A stretch of DNA of 25,047 nt from positions 30,369,619 to 30,394,665 of the forward strand of contig NC_049982.1 of NCBI RefSeq assembly GCF_000003815.2, written 5' to 3'. The stretch comes from Branchiostoma floridae (taxonomy: Eukaryota > Chordata > Leptocardii > Amphioxiformes > Branchiostomatidae). The position numbers and the translations under genes were made by a program. The notes under the pieces were generated by a model. It made no database searches. It saw only the letters and a program-made list of their open reading frames with translations, and was not told where the DNA came from. Of this stretch, positions 9,883 through 18,445 are shown in pieces (position 1 is the stretch's first letter; every line of letters begins with the position of its first letter).

Positions 9883-12357
9883 ATGGGCAAGCTGACGGTC
9901 GGGGCTACTGGAAAGACAAGCCCAGAGGACCCGCCACCCTATCCTTTGAAGCCACTCCCAACTAAGCCTGTTCTCCAGACTAACATCGTGGTGCCAGAAG
10001 CAGAGCCTGGGCAACCACCGGTAAGTACTGAAGGCGCACTCTCACTGCACCTGCGTCATGCTTGCGTCACTGCGGGATTCGTTCACTGCGTCACTGTTTT
10101 CTTATTTTCTCCGTTATTTTTGTAATTTAGATATTGCGTAGTACGTAACAGAATGACTTAGAAGATGACAAAATACTCAAAAAGTAAGAAAATTCGTTCT
10201 TTATCTCTGAAATGCATTGAGTATCTTTGACCCCGTAGTGACGCAAGCGTGACGCAAGTGCAGTGAGAGTGCACCTTAAGGATTTAAAATTCTTGGTGTT
10301 GTGTGTGGCGTAACTGGTAGAGCGTTCGGCTCGAAATCTAGAGGTCCCGAGTTCGATACCCAACGTGCCCCCTTCGTTGTGCCCTTGGGAAAGACACTTT
10401 ACACGACCTTTCTCACTTCACCCAGGTGTAAAAAATGGGTACCTGACGTCGGTCGGGCAGGTAGAAGAAAAAGACTACCCTTTTTCTTCAGTATTTACTG
10501 TGGCATTGTTAATATAACAGTTAAGTTACTAACTTGAGTGCAGTGCCACATTGTCCTCGTCTGTCGAAAAGCAACTAGCAAAAAATTGTCGTATTAAGCT
10601 TTGACAGTGGAGTAACAGTTAGTAGATAGCTAATAATACAGTCTTTATTTTTGTTCTTTCACATCTTCTTCTTTGACCTTGGAATTGACTTTTGCATTCT
10701 ATGACGTTAGTACCCGTTTCCCGATGTTTTTTGCCATCTATGGCGACTCATTCTACATCTTGTCGAGCTTTGTACGATGTACAGTATGGTTGAAAACTTC
10801 TTTCTTATGTAGCCGAAAATTGATGCACGTGCGCGCGTTGATTTTAGCCACTATTCTTAAAAATATGTGGCCACATGTGACCCAATAGCATCCCTGGTCA
10901 ATCAGAATTTTATACTTGCCGGAGGACCTGCTCTCCAGGGTAAAGAGGCACATGGTCAGGGCATGGGGCCACAGCGTCCTTGTAATAAAACATTTCAGTC
11001 TTCGTACAGGTTAACATACTTGCAATAAAAACATCTCAGTCTTAGAACAGGTGAACATACAAACCAAGCCTGGGAAAGAATGGACTGGATGTTTAGTCTT
11101 GTGGTTTAGCAGCATTTTCTTGCTGGTTCTTTATATATAATTTGCGCATTAGTCTTGAGGTCTCCAGGCCAGAGGATGTCATGTATAGAATTAAGACAGT
11201 GTGGCCTTATGTCCTCTATAGGCTCGCCCCAGACGGTGCCCAAAGAAGTGCGGGACCATCGCCCTTGTTACCGTCTGTGTGGTGCTGGTGGTGGCGGTGG
11301 TCATGCTGGGCGTCAAGCTGGGCAAGAAACATATGATGGCTGGGAAACATGGCTGTAGGGACAGTGGAGAGGAAGGCCACATGGTATGGAAATACTTGTT
11401 TTTATGCTTTTCATGACAGGGAAAACATGTTGTTTTTGCTGGTGTGCTCTTCATCTTTTTCTTTCTCACTTTTCTTCTTAACTATCTTTATACTTTCCCG
11501 ACAGGGAAAACATAACATTTTTACTGGTGTGTTCTTCTACTTCTTCTTTCTCATTCTTCTTCTTCTGTCATGAACCAATCAAAGCTTGAAACTGTCGTGA
11601 ACCAATCAGAGCTTAGAACTGCAGCAGCACATTAGCTGTATAAATATGAACATTTACAGCTTTGCGACAGCAAAAACCTGTATTTGGCGACTTTTTTTCT
11701 ACACGCACACAATACTATAGGGCAAGCCTAGTGGTACAGTATTGTGTGCGAGTAGCTTGAAAAAAGGCTACGGGGAAAACATTCTGCATTTTCGCGAAAA
11801 TGTTGCCTTTCTAGTTCACAGTTTGACATTCGAAAATTTGTTTGCGACCAACTTTCGAAATATAAATTGTAGTTCAGCTTTTTTCAGAATGTTTTATTGG
11901 AAAACTGAAATAAATAGATTTGCTGCAAAGACCGGTGACATCCGTAAGCAAGCTGTAGGTTGTACCCTAAACTCAAACATAATTGTTTGTTGTATTTCTA
12001 AAGTGCACCCTACTTTAATTCTTTTAATCCTGTGGCCCTAAGTAACAGTAGAAATCCCCATGCATAGGTCGACGGTATTCTACTACCATAAATACATGTA
12101 TTGTGTTCTATGACCTCTCCTCTCAGAGACCTTCGCCTTGAAAATATTACTCACAGTGCACTTCGCTGCGCTTGCTTTCTTAAAACCACGAACCTGCTTA
12201 TTTTTTGTTATGATAGGGTGATGACGACTGCGAAGAGATGGACGACATGGAAGAGATGGGCGATGAGGGACCGGAGTCAGATGAGCAAGACGAAGATGGC
12301 TACGGGCAGAATCCTAATAGTCGCTGGTGCCATCAAGGAACTGGTCACACTTGTTAA
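9883..12357 (+). CDS. Copy 3: most divergent complete family member, 146 aa
   Basis: Exons 9883-10020, 11222-11383 and 12217-12357; introns of 1201 and 833 bases, phase 0. The first donor is GTAAGT, the consensus that confirms the exon 1 boundary used for the others; the second donor GTATGG is weaker. An in-frame TAA lies 15 bases before the ATG. PPPY is present at 17-20; nearby E to K and G to V changes distinguish it from other copies. The transmembrane segment carries L to V and I to M changes (VVAVVMLG) and the following loop reads GKKHMMAGKH. The acidic tail is GDDDCEEMDDMEEMGDEG..., then QNPNSRWCHQGTGHTC. Several codons differ silently from the other copies, so this gene has escaped the homogenisation seen among copies 1, 2, 4 and 5. 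Intron 1 is enlarged by a MITE and a SINE. The upstream acceptor-like 'cacatag' is deleted. Confidence 0.74.
10031..10277. mobile_element. MITE with about 43-bp terminal inverted repeats in intron 1 of copy 3
   Basis: The left end (AAGGCGCACTCTCACTGCAC... to about 10075) matches the reverse complement of the right end (about 10233-10277, ...GTGCAGTGAGAGTGCACCTT) with only a few mismatches. It interrupts the sequence 'agtact|(a)cggatttaaaattctt' that is continuous in copies 4 to 6, starting eleven bases after the splice donor. No transposase; target duplication is unclear (AAGG occurs at both edges). Confidence 0.75.
10291..10485 (+). mobile_element. tRNA-derived SINE in intron 1 of copy 3
   Basis: A box-like 'taactggtagagcg' (10311-10324) and B box-like 'ggtcccgagttcgatacc' (10343-10360) are followed by the same body as the SINE of copy 1 (gcccttgggaaagacacttta..., ...caggtgtaaaaaatgggtacctgac...) and 'gtagaagaaaaagac'. 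The tRNA part is too degenerate and lacks cloverleaf pairing, so it is not a tRNA gene. After it the ancestral intron resumes at 'gtattaagctttgacagtgg' (10590). Confidence 0.7.
11575..11646 (+). promoter_or_regulatory. CCAAT-CCAAT-TATA cluster in intron 2 of copy 3
   Basis: CCAAT at 11575 and 11602 (the second in CCAATCAGAGC) and TATAAATA at 11639-11646 have core-promoter order and spacing. It sits 570 bases before exon 3. Copy 6 has the same TATAAATA at 24315. It could start a short transcript of exon 3, or be a remnant; no transcript evidence. Confidence 0.35.
11787..11802. promoter_or_regulatory. Perfect palindrome CATTTTCGCGAAAATG in intron 2 of copy 3
   Basis: Same 16-base palindrome as in copies 0, 2, 5 and 6, about 140 bases after the TATA-like motif. 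Confidence 0.4.
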
Positions 12358-12519
12358 GACCTTTTGGAGATCCCAGCAAAGGGGGGGGTGGCTACCCTAG
12401 CAACACATAGCAACCACCGTTGACCCCAATTTTGACACATTTACCGCATTGTTCGCTAATTGCCCCCTCCCCACCTAGTGTGAAAACTTTGCATGGAGGT
12501 GCCGAGATCTAGAGTTGCT

Positions 12520-13449
12520 GGCTCGTTCTCATTTTAATGTCGAAATGCTGTCGCCTGACTTTACGCCTTGATATGGAGCAAATTATTGACAATATCACTG
12601 GTTCCTTCATTTTTCCACAACACCTGTAATGTTTTACAAAAGATGCACAGCAACATTCGTATTGGTTAATGGCTTAGAGGATTATTATAGCCATGGTCGG
12701 GATTTCACCGTCTAAAAATGGCTGTCGCCTGAGAAGAAACGAAGAATTCAAATAGTAGCCAAAAATGTAACAATTCAGTTCCCAAAATGATTGCTCGATA
12801 GGTGAAACCAGCTGACTAGGCCCTCTGACCGAACACGTCAGATCGCTACTGTCACTGATCTTCGAGGCTGTGTGAGGTGGTTTATGCCTGTCGCCAGATT
12901 CTGTAACAAACGTTACCACCACGAGTACGATGGTTGCCACGGTTTTATTATCCACGTATAAGATTAGAAATGACCGTTTTTGTGACGCTGTACAGTTTTG
13001 TGGCTTTCTAAAGAAACAAGAAAGGGTTGTTGACTGGCATTTGTATCCCACCTTGCTTAACAAAATGTTGTACAGAAATGACTGTAACAAACGTTAACGT
13101 TACAATTGTTCGATGCTGTCTAAGCTTTCTATTTGACCTGGTGTAAAAAGCTGCCCACTTTCTAAATGTTCCAAGGGACGTCCACTTATACCTAAATGAT
13201 GTAGTCAATAAGGTGAGTCCTTTCGAAGAAAACAGGGTAAAGTCTACTGCTGTAACAAACGTTACCGGTAACGTTTGTTACATGCCCTGTAATGCATTAC
13301 CAATGGGACCGAAAATAATAAGTTTCCATTTTTTGGCTATGGTTTAAAGAGGAATTTTCCTAAACAACCACGTAGTTTTCACTGAAAATAAAGCCGATTT
13401 ATTTTCGACAAAAAAAATGCCATTTTCGACATTTCAATGAGAACGAGTG
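12520..13449. mobile_element. 930-bp non-autonomous TIR element in the 3' flank of copy 3
   Basis: The left end GGCTCGTTCTCATT...AATGTCGAAA matches the inverted right end CACTCGTTCTCATTGAAATGTCGAAAATGG. TGCT (12516-12519 and 13450-13453) flanks it as a likely 4-base target duplication; the uninterrupted form 'gagagttgctacctggcacc' is present after copy 5 (20684). Inside are four copies of TGTAACAAACGTTA, two fused into a perfect 32-base palindrome at 13251-13282. A minus-strand open frame of 138 codons (12674-13090) resembles no transposase I know. Superfamily not assigned. Confidence 0.75.
13251..13282. repeat. Perfect 32-base palindrome inside the TIR element
   Basis: TGTAACAAACGTTACC is followed directly by its exact reverse complement. 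The same half-unit occurs alone at 12902-12917 and, extended, at 13083-13104. Confidence 0.85.
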
Positions 13450-14063
13450 TGCTACCTGGTACCATGTTGAATCGTTACCTCCATGAATAATGGAGTTTTT
13501 TTTTTGTTGTTGTTGTGTTTGTGTGTACAGACGCTAGTTATCAGCATAACTTACGAATGTCTGATTGGTTTGCGATAATATCTGGATAGTATGTGGGCAG
13601 ATGTCGGCAAGATAAATGTCAAGGTCGTTTATGGGCCCCCTTGCGGTTTTCCTACATGCTGCAGCAGAAGCTCCAGTTTTGTATTTTTCGTCCAGGACAT
13701 GCTATGGTTTTGATTTTTCGGTAGCAGACAACTTTTAATGTCCAGTTGACATTGCTGTAAAAAGCTCAGAAGAGTTGTTGTGTGAATAGAAAACTGATTT
13801 TGTAGATTTCTTCGTTCAATGTAAGAGCCAAAACACGGATGTAAACATTTATATGGTACCTATGTGAAGAGTGACTTAGTGTTTCGTACATTAATCATAC
13901 ATCATATGTATGTATGTATATCTAGTTGGAGTATTTTCACATTGAAGGTTGCACCAATTAGTTAATTGTACGGCGTAAGTTTCTGATATTACTTGTCGAG
14001 AAATGAGTTATGCTATGAAGTTTACAAAAATATCCCCACTATAGTTTGTCTCATTAGGATAAG

Positions 14064-14230
14064 GAATTGTGGGTAATATATCAAAGGTAATGGCCCCTGA
14101 GTTGTAAACAGTTTTTGTATCACCCGCTGTCTCGATTCTCCTAACAACGTCCAGGCGTAATTCATTTATGTCCCAGGGATCTCCAACTGTTATATATTAA
14201 CCATAATGCATTCCGCTATGCATGCGTACT
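14064..14230. mobile_element. MITE remnant after copy 3
   Basis: Right end (taatgcattccgctatgcatgcgtac) and interior match 8463-8649; the left terminal repeat is mostly deleted, keeping only 'attgtgggtaatat'. Another right-end remnant follows at about 14630-14746. Confidence 0.5.
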
Positions 14231-14300
14231 AGGAGTTGAACAAAGAGTTGTTTGTGTTTCACGGTGATTGCCGATGAATGTACATCCTCCCTTTTGCAAC

Positions 14301-14306
14301 AATAAA
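14301..14306 (+). terminator. Candidate polyadenylation signal, first of two after copy 3
   Basis: AATAAA followed by a GT-rich run (atcttgttgtttcttttc). Confidence 0.42.
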
Positions 14307-14805
14307 ATGTAAAGATTATCTTGTTGTTTCTTTTCTGGACATGCTTTAGTCACGATTTTAGTCCATGTCCTTGTCCTATTTATTCAAGTGGACGAAACAC
14401 TAGTATCTCAGCACATCTGGTTCAAATACCCTAGTCGTGCCAGGGTCTGGACGCGACTAGGGTAAAAGAGTTGCATTGTCTTTCCGGATGGAAAAGTAGC
14501 GTCGGTGGCACCGTTTATGAGAGATCTTACATGACACCATATTTCTGTACGTAAAAGAACTTCATATACCGGAAAGACTAGGGGTGACCTGGTGTACTTC
14601 GCCAAAACACGAACCGTAATTAAAACAGTTTTTTTTATCACCCACTGTCTTGATTCTCCTAACATTGTCCAGACGTAATTCAGTTCTGTCCCAGAGACCC
14701 CACATGTGACATATTACCCGCAATGCAGTTCGCTGTGAATGTGTACTAAGAGTTGTTTGTGTTTCACGGTGATTGCCGATGAATGTACATTCTTAGTTTT
14801 GTAAC

Positions 14806-14811
14806 AATAAA
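14806..14811 (+). terminator. Candidate polyadenylation signal, second of two after copy 3
   Basis: AATAAA in the duplicated block; its surroundings match those of 1683-1688. Confidence 0.35.
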
Positions 14812-15299
14812 ATTGGAAATGATCTTGTTTCTTTCCTGGACATACCTTTGTCATGATACTATCCCTTGTCCTCGTTTTAGCTATTGTAGCGGACGAAAAA
14901 CTAGCTTCTCGGCACATCTGGTTCAAGTACCCTAAAGGCTTGAACCCGAGTTCACGCCCGGGTCTGGACACGGGGAAAAGAATCGCATTGTCCTTTAGGA
15001 CGGGGAGTAAAGCCGGTGGTCAAGTGTATACGAGAGGGATCATATGGCGCCAACATTCTGCATGTACAAGAACTCAGTACACCGGAAAGAGTATGTAGGG
15101 GTGACTTATTGTACTTTGCTAAAACACGAACCGTAATAAAGCCGCATTGTGCTACTGGCACAAGAAAAAGCGCCATACTTCGTCCTCTGTCTGAGGTCAC
15201 AATCTTTACCCTCACCTTACACAATACAATCACGTGATACCCATGATACAAGCTCAACGTTACATACACCGACAGCTTTTCATCCATTGAACAAAAGAA

Positions 15300-15320
15300 A
15301 GGTCAATGTCATTCTGACCT
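15300..15320. promoter_or_regulatory. AGGTCA inverted repeat upstream of copy 4
   Basis: AGGTCA (15300-15305) and TGACCT (15315-15320) with a 9-base spacer differing from copy 2 by one base (a to t). Confidence 0.33.
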
Positions 15321-15771
15321 TTTGGGATGGACCAATCCGCTTGGAGACTTAGATTTCATCTAGAACCCCTGTGGCCAATTGCGCAGGTAGAAATTCACTG
15401 GGAGCTCGAGCAGGGTGCAGAAAAAGGTAATGCTACTATTTCTAATCTTAAAGGTACACGATGTAACATTTGGCTTCACGTTAAAAACACCACCATAAAC
15501 TAGACTCTCCTGGTTGTAAACAAAAAACTTTCTAGCCACAATTAGGCTTCTTAGGATTTGTGGTAATCAGTTAATCACACTTCAGGTTGGCTACATGGGA
15601 GAACAATCAAGATCTTCTTCTTCGAAAACACTCAGTTTTCTTTCACTTCAGAATAATCTTACATAGTTTAGCTTTACAGCAACGGCCATCCGATTCACTT
15701 ATCCTAGTGCTCAAGACATTCTTGAGAAGGTTTCGAAAACACCTTGTATTTTTTGTCTAATGTGATGTCTT

Positions 15772-15778
15772 TGAGTCA
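15772..15778 (+). promoter_or_regulatory. AP-1-like site TGAGTCA upstream of copy 4
   Basis: Perfect TGAGTCA at the conserved position, 83 bases before the end of the gap to the ATG at 15861. Confidence 0.33.
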
Positions 15779-15860
15779 CCAACCAGTTTGGGAAACTGTA
15801 TTTCGTCTCTTTGCACATAGCGCAAACTTCTAGAGAGGACCATTGTGAACCTCTTTCACC

Positions 15861-17161
15861 ATGGGCAAGCTGACGGTCGAGGCTACTGGAAAGCCTGGTC
15901 TCCAGACTAACATCGTGGTACCTGAGTCGGTGCCTGGGCAACCAACGGTCAGTACTACGGATTTAAAATTGTTGTATCAAGCTTTGATAGTTGAGTAACA
16001 GCTTTTCTTACAGCACTTGTTTGTTTGAAATATAATCATGGCGTTATGTCATCTACAGGCTCGCCCCAGACGATGCCCGAAGAAGTGCGGTACCATCGCC
16101 CTGGTTACCGTCTGTGTGGTGCTGGTGGTGGCGCTGGTCATCCTCGGGGTCAAGCTGGCCAAGAAACATAAGATGGCCGGGAAACATGGCTGTAGGGACC
16201 GTGGAGAGGAAGGAAACATGGTAAGGAAATATTTATCTTTATGCTTTCCCCGACAGGGAAAACATATTGCTTTTGCTAGTGTATTAACATGTGTTCTTCT
16301 TTTTCTGTCATGAACCAACCAGAGCTTAGAACTGCAGCAGCTACAAAAGGCTACAGGGAAAACATTCTACATATTCGCGAAAACGTTGCTATCTAGTTTT
16401 TAGTTGACAGTTAGTTTCAACAGGCATGTCAAGAAAGTATCTTTTATAGTGAAGATGCATCCGTGTTAGCAGAAGTCATTCTAAATTGAAGTCACTTCGG
16501 AACGGCAATTTCCAACACAAAACTTGAACTTATTGTTTAATTGCCCAACTCCAATTTTTTTCAAGGAATGAGCAATTCAATACAATGCAGATCAAGCACG
16601 TGTCTAGGTGAGAAGTGGATCATTAGTCATCATCACTGACAAATACTCGAGTTAAACAATTGTGCAGTCGAAAAGTTAGGCACGTCCAAATTTTGTAGTT
16701 AAAAACTTACAGTTCAACTTGTTAACTTTGCTTTTAAAGTTTTGCAATGAAAAGTTGCTGAAAAGCATGCTGAAATCTGCATGGATTGCAGAAAAACAGT
16801 TCACAATGATGATGAATAATCATACACAGAAATACATAACTGTTGCCAATTTCCAGTACATGCTTTCCGTCTAGATAGATTTCAGAGACTGGCTTTATCA
16901 AACGCGTATTGTTTTATTATGTCTCAGGAACATTCACCTTTGACATGTTACCCACAATGCACTTTGCTGCGCATGCGTACTTAAAACCACGAACCTCCTT
17001 ATTTTTTATGATAGGGGGATGATGACTGCGAAGAGAGGGAGGACATGGATGAGATGGACGAGGAGGGAGAGCAGTCGGAGGGATCAGACGGACATGGTGG
17101 CGAGCAGAATCCTAATAGTCGCTGGTGCCCTATTGGGGGCGGAGCTAGTAACGGTTGTTAA
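15861..17161 (+). CDS. Copy 4: family member lacking the proline-rich PPxY segment, 131 aa
   Basis: Exons 15861-15947, 16059-16220 and 17015-17161; introns of 111 and 794 bases, phase 0, donors GTCAGT and GTAAGG. An in-frame TGA precedes the ATG by 15 bases. Exon 1 has only 29 codons: a 51-base in-frame deletion joins ...ATGK directly to PGLQ and removes 17 residues including PPPY. AAG occurs at both edges of the missing piece, pointing to slippage or microhomology deletion. Exon 2 encodes the normal RRCPKKC patch and transmembrane segment; residue 99 (transferred to family numbering) is a Glu-Gly-Asn-Met end. The acidic tail matches twin copy 1 except Met to Arg at CEEREDM and Phe to Ile near the end. 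Intron 1 is the shortest of the array. The frame is intact, so it may make a protein that keeps the membrane part but cannot recruit WW-domain partners. Confidence 0.72.
16370..16385. promoter_or_regulatory. CGCG-centred palindrome, degenerate copy in intron 2 of copy 4
   Basis: CATATTCGCGAAAACG, same altered form as in twin copy 1. Confidence 0.33.
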
Positions 17162-17431
17162 GACCTTTTGGAGATCCCCAGCAAAGTGGCTGTTGGCTAC
17201 AATAGCAACACATAGCAACCAATTTTGACCCAAATTTTCACACACTTTGTCCCCTCCCCACCTAGTATGAAAAGTTTGCATGGGGGTGCCGAGAGCTGCT
17301 ACCTACATGTAGCTGGCACCATGTACCATGTTGAATCGTTACCACTATGAAAAATGGAGTTTTTGGCGACGCCTCAGAGGCTAGCCTTATACTATAGTGT
17401 GCGACCGTTTGTACATCCTTCCTTTTGCATC

Positions 17432-17437
17432 AATAAA
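17432..17437 (+). terminator. Candidate polyadenylation signal of copy 4
   Basis: AATAAA 270 bases after the stop, followed by atcttgttgtttcttttc. Confidence 0.52.
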
Positions 17438-17876
17438 ATGTAAAGATTATCTTGTTGTTTCTTTTCTGGGCATGCCTAAGTTACGATTTTAGTCCCTGTC
17501 CTTGTCTAACTATTCAAGCGGACGAAAAACTAGGATCTCAGCACATCTGGTTCAAATACCCTAATCGCGCCAGGATGGAAAAGTAGCGTCGGTGGCACAG
17601 TTTATGAGAGATCTTACATGGCACCATATTTCTGTACGTAAAAGAACTTCTGAATCATAAACCGGAAAGACTAGGGGTGACCTGGTTTACTTCACCAAAA
17701 CACGAACCGTAATTAAGCCGCATTGCCCTAATTGCACAGGAAAAAGTGTCATGATTCCGTCCTCTGTCATAATCTTTACCCTTACGTTACAATAAACATT
17801 ATACAATCCTGTGATACCCATGATACAAGCCCAACGTTACATACACCGACAGCTTTTCATCCATTGTACAAAAGAA

Positions 17877-17897
17877 AGGTCAATGCCATTCTGACCT
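17877..17897. promoter_or_regulatory. AGGTCA inverted repeat upstream of copy 5
   Basis: AGGTCA (17877-17882) and TGACCT (17892-17897); the 9-base spacer has two changes relative to copy 2, the arms none. Confidence 0.33.
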
Positions 17898-18349
17898 TTT
17901 AGGGATGGACCAATCCTCTTGGAGAGTTAGATTTCATCCAGAACCCCCGTGGCCGATTGCGCAGTTAAAAATTCACTGGGAGCTCCAGCAGGGTGCCGAA
18001 AAAGGTAATGCTACTATTTCTAATCTTAAAGGTACACGATGTAACATTTGGCTTCATGTTAGAAACACCACCATAAACTAGACTCTCCTGGTTGTAAACA
18101 AAAACTTTCTAGCCACCATTAGACTTCTTAGGGTTTGTGGTAATCAGTTAATCACACTTCAGGTTGGCTACATGGGAGAACAATCAAGATCTTCTTGTTT
18201 GAAAAACACTCAATTTTCTTTCACTTCAGAATAATCTTACATAGTTTAGCTTTAAAGCAACTGCCATCCAATTCATTTATCCAAGTGCTCAAGACATTCT
18301 TGAGAAGGTTTCAAAAACACCTTGTACTTTTTGTTTACTGTGATGTCTT

Positions 18350-18356
18350 TGAGTCA
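18350..18356 (+). promoter_or_regulatory. AP-1-like site TGAGTCA upstream of copy 5
   Basis: Perfect TGAGTCA at the conserved position before exon 1. Confidence 0.33.
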
Positions 18357-18445
18357 CCAACCAGTTTGGGAAACTGTCTGGATTATTTTATCTCTTTGCA
18401 CATAGCGCAAACTTCTAGAGAGGACCATCGTGAACCTCTTTCTCA

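Larger units (their letters stand above)
12358..15860 (+). other. 3' UTR, intergenic flank and 5' region between copies 3 and 4
   Basis: The longest gene-free interval. It holds the 930-bp TIR element (12520-13449), the long 3' flank block (13450-14050), a MITE remnant (14064-14230), two consecutive poly(A)-signal blocks created by an internal tandem duplication (AATAAA at 14301 and 14806), a small hairpin (14429-14462), the intergenic block, the AGGTCA inverted repeat (15300-15320), and a candidate noncoding exon ending at 15426. From about 13690 it is the right member of the segmental duplication. Confidence 0.55.
17162..18445 (+). other. 3' UTR, intergenic flank and 5' region between copies 4 and 5
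   Basis: Counterpart of 4459-5720. It carries AATAAA (17432), the intergenic block, the AGGTCA inverted repeat (17877-17897), a candidate noncoding exon ending at 18004, and the AP-1-like site at 18350. No other gene is seen. Confidence 0.55.

Noticed and set aside
12674-13090. 138-codon minus-strand open frame as a gene
   Set aside because: It lies wholly inside the TIR element, shows no recognisable domain and no conserved counterpart.
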